A stretch of 10,302 bases of DNA from Desulfobacterales bacterium. Lineage in GTDB: Bacteria > Desulfobacterota > Desulfobacteria > Desulfobacterales > C00003060. The notes beneath the pieces were generated by a model. The model made no database searches and was not told where the DNA came from. It saw only the letters and a list, made by a program, of their open reading frames with translations. Numbering within the stretch: the first letter of the stretch is position 1; each line of letters opens with the position of its first letter. Made by a program: the position numbers and the translations under genes. Of this stretch, positions 1 through 5,250 are shown piece by piece. The DNA lies in NCBI GenBank assembly GCA_030668505.1, contig DAOUTV010000038.1, forward strand, positions 1 to 10,302, written 5' to 3'.

Positions 1-34
1 AACCGGGAACCGTGAACGTTGAACCGCTCAACCC
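1..34. repeat. 7-bp tandem microrepeat (GAACCGT-like), cut by the window edge
   Basis: Successive 7-base units GAACCGT (7-13), GAACGTT (14-20) and GAACCGC (21-27) are flanked by a partial unit AACCGG (1-6) and a degenerate TCAACCC (28-34). The period is exact although the units vary. It is non-coding and probably continues to the left of the window. No function is evident. Confidence 0.6.
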
Positions 35-72
35 TGGTGGAACTAGGTCGCAATTGTCCCTTGAGGCCGTTA

Positions 73-88
73 TGGCACGATTCGTGCC
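73..88 (+). promoter_or_regulatory. Perfect dyad; possible sigma-54 (-24/-12) promoter
   Basis: GGCACGA (74-80) and TCGTGCC (82-88) are perfect reverse complements around one central base. Read as a sigma-54 promoter, TGGCACG (73-79) matches the -24 consensus exactly. GC at 86-87 lies ten bases after the GG at 74-75, as the family requires; the -12 block is GTGCC rather than TTGC(A/T). The predicted start would fall near base 100, giving glgP a leader of about 200 bases. The alternative is an operator for a dimeric repressor. No sigma-54 activator gene is present in the window. Confidence 0.35.
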
Positions 89-160
89 TCGTCATCAGCA
101 TTGCGTTATGATATCTACTTCTGATACCAAGTTGCATTCAAACGGCTACTGTTTTTAGTT

Positions 161-229
161 GTCATTGCGAACGAAGTGAGGCAATCTCAATGGTATAGAT
201 TGCCACGTCGCTCCGCTCCTCGCAATGAC
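161..229. repeat. GTCATTGCGA-type palindromic repeat element (MITE/REP-like)
   Basis: The ends are GTCATTGCGA (161-170) and its exact reverse complement TCGCAATGAC (220-229). Inside, GGCAATCT near 180 is mirrored by AGATTGCC near 198-205, so each arm has the order GTCATTGCGA, a purine-rich GAGCGAAGCGA-like stretch, then GGCAATCT. The element has no coding capacity. I recognise this arm pattern from dispersed palindromic repeats in many bacterial genomes, where spurious ORFs through it give peptides of the RSGATWQS or FVRNDN type. The right arm is a little longer than the left, so the hairpin is imperfect. Its position about 70 bases before glgP could affect the mRNA leader. No transposase is nearby, so it could only have moved in trans. 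Confidence 0.7.
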
Positions 230-301
230 ATGATTCCAATTTGGCATGAAAGAATCACTGGAGAGTGAGGGGGCACCGGAGCTGCAGTTGGAACATTTGA
301 A

Positions 302-2797
302 ATGAGTGAAATGAGGGGGTCTGTGCAAAAATCGCGTATCGACGACAAACAAAATGCCTGCCGGCAAGACGAATTGGCTGCGCTGAAAAGGTCAATAATT
401 CAGCATATACTTTTTAACCTCGGCAGCGATTACAAGTCTACGGGAAAACTTAATTACTTTAGAGGATTGGCTTATTCTGTCCGCGAACGCCTGATCGAAA
501 GATGGATCAAGGCCCAGCGATCGTATTATGAAAATTCCCAAACCAAAAGGTTGTATTACCTTTCAATGGAGTTTTTGCCCGGCCGCTTTTTAATGAACAA
601 CCTTATTAATTTAGGTATGGATCATCTTGCCCGCCGGACACTTGAAGAGTTCGGATATTCCCTGCAAGAAATCGAATCCGAGGAATGGGACCCCGGACTT
701 GGAAATGGAGGCTTGGGTAGACTGGCCTCTTGCTTCCTCGATTCCCTGGCCACACTGAAAATTCCTGCCTACGGGTACGGCATCCGCTACCATTACGGCA
801 TATTTCAACAAGTCATAGAAAACGGATACCAGGTGGAAAAAGCTGACGACTGGCTCCGTATCGGCAATCCCTGGGAGTTCGAGCGGCCGCAGCACCTCTA
901 TCCGGTGTATTATTACGGCCGGGTCCACGAGTGGCGGGACGAAACCGGTCGGGTACGGAGCGACTGGGTGGACAAGCAAGTCGTCATGGCCATGGGCTGC
1001 GACACCCTTATCCCTGGATACGGAAACGAGCATGTCATCAATATGCGCCTGTGGTCGGCTAAATCCAGCCGGGAATTCAACCTGGATTTCTTCAATGTTG
1101 GGGATTACATCGGAGCGGTTGAGGAAAAGATAAAAAGCGAGAACATCTCAATGTTACTCTACCCCAGCGATGAGGCAGACCAAGGCAAAGAACTGCGGCT
1201 CAAGCAAGAGTTCTTCTTCGTCTCGGCCTCGCTTCAGGACATCATGCGCCGCCATAAAAAGCAGCACGATTCCTTTGACAGCTTTCCCGAAAAGGTTGCC
1301 GTCCATTTGAACGAAACTCATTCAGCGATAGCTATTGTTGAATTGATGCGCCTTTTGATCGACCAGGAAGGCCTGGACTGGGATCACGCATGGAGTGTTT
1401 GCATTAAGAGCTTCGCCTTCACCAACCATACCATAATGTCCGAGGCTTTGGAGAAATGGTCTGTGGATTTGATCGGCAAACTCCTGCCGCGTCACTTGCA
1501 GATTATCTACAAAATAAACTTCCACTTTCTGCAAAACGTGGCTCGGCTCTATCCGGGTGATGTTGCCCGGCTCCAGCGCATGTCTATGATCGAGGAGGAC
1601 CCGGTGCGCCAGGTGCGTATGGCCAGCTTGGCGATTGTTGGCAGCCACTCCGTGAACGGGGTGTCGGACCTGCATACAGACATTCTTAAGGAGCACGTGT
1701 TCCGAGACTTCTACGACATGTTCCCGGATAGGTTCAACAATATAACAAACGGCATCACGCCCAGGCGATGGCTACTTTCGGCCAACCCAGACCTGTCCCG
1801 GCTGATCACTGAAAGAATCGGTCCGGAATGGCCCACCGATCTTGGAAGGTTGAAAGCCCTCATTCCTCTATCAAATGATCCGGACTTCAGGTCGCAGTGG
1901 GCGAAGGTCAAACAGCAATACAAGCGTCGGCTCGCAGACTATATCAGACAGACGAACAATATTTCCGTCTCTGCGGACAGCTTATTCGACGTTCAGGTCA
2001 AGCGCATCCATGAATACAAGCGGCAGCTTCTAAACGTGCTGCACGTGGTCACCCTGTATAACCGAATCAAGGGAAATCCGGATGTGGCAGTCGTGCCCAG
2101 GACGGTTATATTTAGCGGCAAAGCCGCCCCTGGCTACCGGACGGCCAAACTCATGATTAAGCTGATCAACTCCGTAGCCGAGACCATAAACGATGATCCG
2201 GACGTTGCGGACAAATTGAAGGTGGTTTTTCTAAGCAATTACTGTGTCTCCTTAGCAGAAAAAATTATCCCCGCCACTGACCTCTCGGAACAGATTTCCA
2301 CTGCCGGGACCGAGGCTTCGGGAACGGGAAACATGAAATGCGCCTTAAATGGGGGACTTCTTATCGGAACCTACGACGGTGCGAATATTGAAATCATGCA
2401 AGAAGTGGGGGAAGAGAACTGCTTTCTCTTTGGGCTGACAGCAGACCAGGTCAAGAACCTCAAAAACCAAGGCTACAACCCGAGAGCGTATTACATGAAC
2501 AACCCGGAACTCAAAAAGGCTCTGGACATGATTGCTTCGGGGCATTTTTCTCTGGCAGAACCTCACCTTTTCAAGGGTATTGTCGAGTCCCTACTGGATG
2601 GCGGAGATTGGTATATGGTGTTGGCGGATTATCAGGCTTACGTCGAATGCCAGGAGGCGGCTTCCCGGATGTATCACGACCGGGACGAATGGACGCGGCG
2701 GTCAATTCTATATACTGCCAATATGGGCAAATTCTCCAGCGACCGGTCAATCCTCGAATACGCAAGGGATATCTGGAATGTGGAACCAACTCACTAA
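302..2797 (+). CDS. glgP: Glycogen/starch/alpha-glucan phosphorylase
   Basis: This cytoplasmic enzyme (EC 2.4.1.1, family GT35) releases glucose-1-phosphate from the non-reducing ends of alpha-1,4-glucans using phosphate and pyridoxal phosphate. The 831 residues are full length for the family. Visible landmarks in order: YYLSMEFLPGR (about residues 84-94), DPGLGNGGLGRLASCFLDS (about 129-147), NETHS (337-341), TNH with His376, PRHLQIIYKIN, the KRIHEYKRQLLN block (about 562-573), IPATDLSEQISTAGTEASG, and GTGNMK with the PLP-binding Lys679. The N-terminus lacks the Ser14 phosphorylation segment of animal enzymes, so that control is not expected. Asp339 of muscle phosphorylase is Glu338 here. The ATG at 302 is chosen because the frame is closed by a TGA at 266-268 with no better start between; Met4 (ATG at 311) is an alternative. 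The gene ends in its own terminator and appears monocistronic; no other glycogen gene lies in the window. Confidence 0.97.
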   Translation: MSEMRGSVQKSRIDDKQNACRQDELAALKRSIIQHILFNLGSDYKSTGKLNYFRGLAYSVRERLIERWIKAQRSYYENSQTKRLYYLSMEFLPGRFLMNNLINLGMDHLARRTLEEFGYSLQEIESEEWDPGLGNGGLGRLASCFLDSLATLKIPAYGYGIRYHYGIFQQVIENGYQVEKADDWLRIGNPWEFERPQHLYPVYYYGRVHEWRDETGRVRSDWVDKQVVMAMGCDTLIPGYGNEHVINMRLWSAKSSREFNLDFFNVGDYIGAVEEKIKSENISMLLYPSDEADQGKELRLKQEFFFVSASLQDIMRRHKKQHDSFDSFPEKVAVHLNETHSAIAIVELMRLLIDQEGLDWDHAWSVCIKSFAFTNHTIMSEALEKWSVDLIGKLLPRHLQIIYKINFHFLQNVARLYPGDVARLQRMSMIEEDPVRQVRMASLAIVGSHSVNGVSDLHTDILKEHVFRDFYDMFPDRFNNITNGITPRRWLLSANPDLSRLITERIGPEWPTDLGRLKALIPLSNDPDFRSQWAKVKQQYKRRLADYIRQTNNISVSADSLFDVQVKRIHEYKRQLLNVLHVVTLYNRIKGNPDVAVVPRTVIFSGKAAPGYRTAKLMIKLINSVAETINDDPDVADKLKVVFLSNYCVSLAEKIIPATDLSEQISTAGTEASGTGNMKCALNGGLLIGTYDGANIEIMQEVGEENCFLFGLTADQVKNLKNQGYNPRAYYMNNPELKKALDMIASGHFSLAEPHLFKGIVESLLDGGDWYMVLADYQAYVECQEAASRMYHDRDEWTRRSILYTANMGKFSSDRSILEYARDIWNVEPTH

Positions 2798-2829
2798 TCA
2801 TAGAGGGTGCCATGCACTGATGCCTAAGA

Positions 2830-2861
2830 CCCCGTTTCTCAGAAAGAGAGCGGGGTTTTTT
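2830..2861 (+). terminator. Rho-independent terminator of glgP
   Basis: CCCCG (2830-2834) pairs with CGGGG (2851-2855). CTC (2838-2840) can pair with GAG (2846-2848) across a small internal loop. The right arm runs directly into six T residues (2856-2861). It starts 33 bases after the glgP stop codon, the expected place for an intrinsic terminator. Confidence 0.85.
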
Positions 2862-2902
2862 GCTTTTGGTATTGGTCTGAGAGATCGGCGTGACAGGACT
2901 AA

Positions 2903-2914
2903 TCCCTGCAGGGA
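2903..2914. repeat. Perfect 12-bp palindrome
   Basis: TCCCTGCAGGGA is its own reverse complement. It lies about 40 bases beyond the glgP terminator in non-coding DNA. It could be a protein-binding site or the remains of a palindromic repeat; no T-run follows, so it is not a second terminator. Confidence 0.4.
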
Positions 2915-3052
2915 GAAGTATGTTGCAGATACATTTATGAGAAATCACGACCAGACGGGATTAACAGATCATGGCAAGCCATACGTAACAAGGGCTGGTT
3001 TTTCTAGTGGGTTCAGTTACTTAGGTGGTGTTATCCCTATCAAATAATAGTG

Positions 3053-3088
3053 GCCTTGTCAAGGCTGGGTTTCGGAGAAGCCAACCTT
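3053..3088. repeat. Overlapping dyads, possibly alternative hairpins
   Basis: GCCTTG (3053-3058) and CAAGGC (3060-3065) form a 13-bp dyad around one base. The right half can alternatively pair downstream: AAGG (3061-3064) with CCTT (3085-3088), and TGG (3066-3068) with CCA (3081-3083). The two foldings are mutually exclusive. No leader peptide or T-run accompanies them, so an attenuator is not supported. Confidence 0.3.
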
Positions 3089-3151
3089 ACCCCCGCCCCC
3101 CGGACTTTGCCTTAATCTAAATATTTCAACGTGTTAGCTTGGCACAACCCC

Positions 3152-3165
3152 ATTTCACATTTCAC
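3152..3165. repeat. Two tandem copies of a 7-bp unit
   Basis: ATTTCAC occurs twice back to back (3152-3158 and 3159-3165). Like the heptads at the left edge, the period is seven bases. No function is evident. Confidence 0.45.
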
Positions 3166-3174
3166 AACGCGCAA

Positions 3175-3195
3175 GCCCCGTCCGGCAGGGCGGGC
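3175..3195. repeat. GC-rich hairpin, REP-like
   Basis: GCCC (3175-3178) pairs with GGGC (3192-3195). After a bulged C, GTCC (3180-3183) pairs with GGGC (3188-3191), using one G-T pair and a GGCA loop. No T-run follows on either strand, so a repeat or structural element fits better than a terminator. Confidence 0.35.
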
Positions 3196-3241
3196 CAGCC
3201 TAAAAACTCATAAGACGTCATAAGCCTTGACAAAAGAGCCG

Positions 3242-3271
3242 GGTATTGGTAAGCCCTATCAGGTATTGGTA
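3242..3271. repeat. Direct repeat GGTATTGGTA, 20-bp period
   Basis: GGTATTGGTA occurs at 3242-3251 and 3262-3271, exactly two helical turns apart. The core GGTATTGGT also appears at 2866-2874 just after the glgP terminator. Same-face spacing suits a DNA-binding protein. A TTGACA hexamer sits at 3227-3232, but no good -10 box follows at normal spacing. Confidence 0.35.
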
Positions 3272-3324
3272 TGCGCTAGTGAGTTGGGTGTAAAGCAATC
3301 CGGTTTCGACTCACGAGGGCTTAC
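3249..3324 (+). ncRNA. Candidate structured RNA element upstream of the transglycosylase gene
   Basis: An exact 9-bp stem, GTAAGCCCT (3249-3257) with AGGGCTTAC (3316-3324), encloses a second exact 6-bp stem, GTGAGT (3279-3284) with ACTCAC (3309-3314). On the 3' side only G3315 separates the stems, so they could stack coaxially. On the 5' side 21 bases are left unpaired. The inner stem can extend through G-T pairs. It matches no riboswitch class I can name. It lies 118 bases before the transglycosylase ATG, and a leader-RNA role is inference. Confidence 0.3.
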
Positions 3325-3441
3325 AGACCATTGATCGGTGTCCCAAGGGGGGCGGGGCATATTTTTTTCTCAACAGGCAACAGGTTGTCTCTTGGTCAAT
3401 ATTGATTTAGCCGCCAGTAATTCCGTCCGACGAGTTTGAAA

Positions 3442-4338
3442 ATGTTTACTCCCGTATCCAAGCCTATCTTTCGTGCACTTCTAGTCGCCCTTCTACTGCT
3501 CTTTCCGCAAACTGCTGCAAAGGCGGGGGAAAGAGAGGGCGGCAGAGTGGGTCTTATCAATGATACCCCAAACTTGCAGTTAGATATTGCCATCGACGGG
3601 AATAGGATACAGACACTATATCCTGGCAGGATTGAACGTCTCACCTTAGAAGATGACAATCCAACAGGTGGGCATAAACTGGTCGTGAAGGCTTTCGTCC
3701 AGTCAAAAGCCCTGGGCCGCCTCCAGATCGGCAAAGCGTATACAAAAAAATTCAACCTGACCGGCAAGGAAAGGTTGTCTCCAGCAGGAAAAGTCGGCTG
3801 GTATCATGTTTTTATTTACCGTGATTTTCTACCGCACATGGCTTCGATGACCCCTGAGAGACGAAAAAGGGTGGGCGCTAACGGATTCGGGGTTTCCAAC
3901 AAATGGTACCACCATGAAGGCGCAGATGAAGAATGGAAGAAGGAGGACATCAAGGAACTCGTGTGTAAAGTATCAGCGAGGTACAGTCTCCCTGCTGGTC
4001 TGTTGATAGCGGTCATTTCGGTAGAGTCCGCCTTCAACCCGCGAGCGGTTTCCTACAAAGGCGCCTTGGGGTTGATGCAACTGATGCCGGCAACATGCAA
4101 GAGGTTTCAGGTTCGAAGGCCCTTTCACCCCCGAGACAACATCGAAGGTGGGGCAAAGTATCTCAGCTACCTTCTTAACCAATGGTCCCTGAAGTTTCCC
4201 ACGTCTCGAAGGCTGGAATTCTCATTGGCTGCGTACAATGCGGGAGAAGGAAGTGTGGAGCAATATAGGGGGGTGCCGCCTTACAAGGAGACCAAAAAGT
4301 ACATCCGAGAAGTTCTGAAGCGGTCCAGGGCCTTGTAG
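3442..4338 (+). CDS. Exported lytic transglycosylase (SLT/GH23 type)
   Basis: Such enzymes cleave the MurNAc-GlcNAc bond of peptidoglycan in the periplasm, leaving 1,6-anhydro-MurNAc ends. Residues 1-28 form a signal peptide (Lys/Arg start, ALLVALLLLF core, AKA before the predicted cut). Residues about 30-120 are a beta-rich domain I cannot assign, with a PEGA-like ligand-display flavour around IDGNRIQTLYPGR. The SLT domain spans about 170-290: catalytic Glu195 in ISVESAFNP, GALGLMQLMPAT (207-218), and AYNAGEGSV (264-272) followed by the typical PPYKETKKYI end. No lipobox is visible, so it is probably soluble and periplasmic. The ATG at 3442 is preferred; a TTG six bases upstream (3436) is in frame. 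The ribosome-binding site is weak (GAG at 3432-3434). No export or flagellar genes adjoin it, so cell-wall remodelling is the default role. Confidence 0.9.
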   Translation: MFTPVSKPIFRALLVALLLLFPQTAAKAGEREGGRVGLINDTPNLQLDIAIDGNRIQTLYPGRIERLTLEDDNPTGGHKLVVKAFVQSKALGRLQIGKAYTKKFNLTGKERLSPAGKVGWYHVFIYRDFLPHMASMTPERRKRVGANGFGVSNKWYHHEGADEEWKKEDIKELVCKVSARYSLPAGLLIAVISVESAFNPRAVSYKGALGLMQLMPATCKRFQVRRPFHPRDNIEGGAKYLSYLLNQWSLKFPTSRRLEFSLAAYNAGEGSVEQYRGVPPYKETKKYIREVLKRSRAL

Positions 4339-4617
4339 GCGTTCCGAATGCCCAGGTATGACTACCCATCCCGCCGGCCTCAATGACTACCTCCCGCTGA
4401 GGGAAATGCCCGGGGTCACATCTTCATTTGTCATTTGGAGTTGACAGGAGAGTAGGGGAGAGGGAGGCGCCCCTTAGTTTTACAGTTTGTAGGTCCTTCG
4501 ATTCATAAGTTCGATAAATTTATACTCAGGACTTAGTAATCCTTATAGAGCCGGTTCATGATGGCAAGTTGTGTTGTGAGTTTTATTTCATTCCCATAGG
4601 GAGGGATAAGATGCGAC

Positions 4618-4637
4618 CCCAATATCCCCCAATATCC
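4618..4637. repeat. Two tandem copies of CCCAATATCC
   Basis: CCCAATATCC occurs at 4618-4627 and again at 4628-4637, followed by a partial AATAT unit. The period is one helical turn. It is non-coding and lies over 200 bases before the nearest promoter candidate, so its role is unknown. Confidence 0.4.
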
Positions 4638-4836
4638 AATATAATCTTTCCCCCGTTCTTTCCCTCGAAGAAACCTCAATAGACAAGTCCTTTTTATTTG
4701 TGGCGGCGGCGAAAATTATTAAACTGGAGTTTTTGCCGGGCCATCAATGCTTCGTATTTCGCACCTCTCGCTTAAAGCCTGCTTGCCCCTTATGGCAAAA
4801 AGATGCAAAATGCCTATAGCTTACCTCTTGACAATC

Positions 4837-4867
4837 TTATCATTGTAAGGCATGTTTTATATGATAA
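4837..4867 (+). promoter_or_regulatory. Promoter with overlapping inverted-repeat operator before the AbrB-type gene
   Basis: A -35-like TTATCA (4837-4842) and a -10-like TATGAT (4860-4865) are 17 bases apart. TTATCAT (4837-4843) and ATGATAA (4861-4867) are perfect inverted repeats covering both boxes, the arrangement expected of a repressor site. ATAAATCA is directly repeated at 4864-4871 and 4882-4889. A start near 4872 would give a leader of about 50 bases before the regulator. A consensus TTGACA at 4828-4833 is too far from this -10 box. Autoregulation is inference. Confidence 0.5.
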
Positions 4868-4912
4868 ATCAAAAAAGTCATATAAATCATGTTTGTGGAA
4901 TATGTCATGGCG

Positions 4913-4919
4913 AGGAGGG
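4913..4919 (+). promoter_or_regulatory. Strong ribosome-binding site fixing the AbrB-type start
   Basis: AGGAGGG lies five bases before the ATG at 4924. In-frame ATGs at 4852 and 4861 have no comparable site and would overlap the promoter, so 4924 is the likely start. Confidence 0.8.
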
Positions 4920-4923
4920 AAAG

Positions 4924-5133
4924 ATGAAGGAGTCCCCTGAAGTATATGGTACAGTCACAATGGGTGCAAGGGGCCAGGTTGTTATCCCTAAGAAGGCGAG
5001 AAAGGCCCTTAAGATCGAATCCGGGGATAAATTGATTGTGATGTCGGGCTTGCCAGGCCGTAAAGAAATCATTAGCTTTATTCCGGTTGAACTCATCTCT
5101 CAATTCTTACAGCATTTTGAGGAACGGGCATAA
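4924..5133 (+). CDS. AbrB/MazE/SpoVT-type DNA-binding protein
   Basis: The 69-residue protein carries one swapped-hairpin AbrB domain at about residues 8-50. Its landmarks are GTVTMGARGQVVIPKKARKA (residues 9-28), with the family's GQVVIPKK core, and then the LKIESGDKL turn (29-37). These proteins dimerise and bind AT-rich or palindromic DNA with the basic strand-turn. The C-terminal tail (ISFIPVELISQFLQHFEERA) is short and may be helical. No toxin gene (PIN, MazF or similar) follows; the next gene is a TolC-family channel 117 bases downstream. A local transcription factor for the efflux operon is therefore more likely than an antitoxin. The dyad at 4837-4867 is a candidate site for it. The start rests on the AGGAGGG ribosome-binding site; the longer in-frame reading from 4852 adds an N-terminus without family features. 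Confidence 0.85.
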   Translation: MKESPEVYGTVTMGARGQVVIPKKARKALKIESGDKLIVMSGLPGRKEIISFIPVELISQFLQHFEERA

Positions 5134-5250
5134 GCATAGAAAAAAGAACTGTCCACGAAAGTGAAATGATCGTGCAGGTAGACTTTTTGTCATGTTGCAT
5201 CGTCTAAGGTAGCAGGTGAAATATACCTATATCATTCGTAAGGGTCCGAA

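Larger units (their letters stand above)
1..301. other. Intergenic leader upstream of glgP
   Basis: No convincing gene lies here. It holds a heptad microrepeat (1-34), a perfect dyad with sigma-54-like spacing (73-88) and a palindromic repeat element (161-229). The last 70 bases before glgP carry no strong ribosome-binding site; the nearest is GGA at 290-292, nine bases before the ATG. A reverse-strand reading frame through 155-367 is open only because it crosses the palindromic element and the shadow of glgP. Confidence 0.7.
3091..3357. repeat. About 267-bp non-coding segment bounded by 11-bp GC-rich inverted repeats
   Basis: CCCCGCCCCCC (3091-3101) and GGGGGGCGGGG (3347-3357) are exact reverse complements. 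The enclosed DNA is non-coding and carries further nested inverted repeats, which gives a MITE-like outline. I see no matching target-site duplication just outside (TTAC before, CATA after). The arms are low-complexity GC, so chance is a real alternative. Confidence 0.3.
2798..3441. other. Long non-coding spacer rich in dyads and short repeats
   Basis: No credible gene fits here. A + strand frame running 2532-3047 is the glgP sequence read out of phase and then extended into the spacer. The stretch contains the glgP terminator, a 12-bp palindrome (2903-2914), ATGGC/GCCAT around AA (2971-2982), a 13-bp dyad (3053-3065), GC-rich inverted arms (3091-3101 and 3347-3357), two 7-bp tandem units (3152-3165), a GC hairpin (3175-3195), a repeated 10-mer (3242-3271) and a nested stem (3249-3324). 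The density of symmetry suggests degenerate mobile or REP-like DNA plus the control region of the next gene. Confidence 0.6.
4339..4923. other. Non-coding spacer between the transglycosylase and efflux genes
   Basis: No convincing ORF lies on either strand. Visible items are a GGCGTTC/GAATGCC dyad at 4338-4352 overlapping the transglycosylase stop and lacking a T-run, TGACTACC occurring twice near 4360-4395, a 10-bp tandem repeat at 4618-4637, TTGCC/GGCAA flanking CCTTAT near 4788, and an AT-rich promoter region from about 4820. I find no clear terminator for the transglycosylase gene. Confidence 0.55.

Noticed and set aside
155..367. Reverse-strand ORF of 70 codons containing RSGATWQS and FVRNDN stretches
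   Set aside because: These peptides are the translation of the palindromic repeat at 161-229, a well-known source of spurious ORFs, and the rest is antisense to glgP.
611..1033. Reverse-strand ORF of 140 codons inside glgP
   Set aside because: It is fully antisense to a conserved catalytic region, has no ribosome-binding site or recognisable domain, and is explained by glgP codon structure.
2532..3047. 171-codon + strand ORF spanning the end of glgP and the spacer
   Set aside because: It begins out of frame within glgP and reads through the glgP terminator hairpin; the spacer part shows no protein-like pattern.
3227..3255. Consensus TTGACA at 3227-3232 as a sigma-70 promoter for the transglycosylase
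   Set aside because: At 17-base spacing the -10 position reads TAAGCC, which is too poor to call a promoter from sequence alone.
3347..3357. G-quadruplex in GGGGGGCGGGG
   Set aside because: Only two G-runs are present close together; four would be needed for an intramolecular quadruplex.
4924..5133. Antitoxin half of a toxin-antitoxin pair
   Set aside because: No PIN, MazF or other toxin-sized ORF lies beside it on either strand; the next gene encodes a TolC-family channel.
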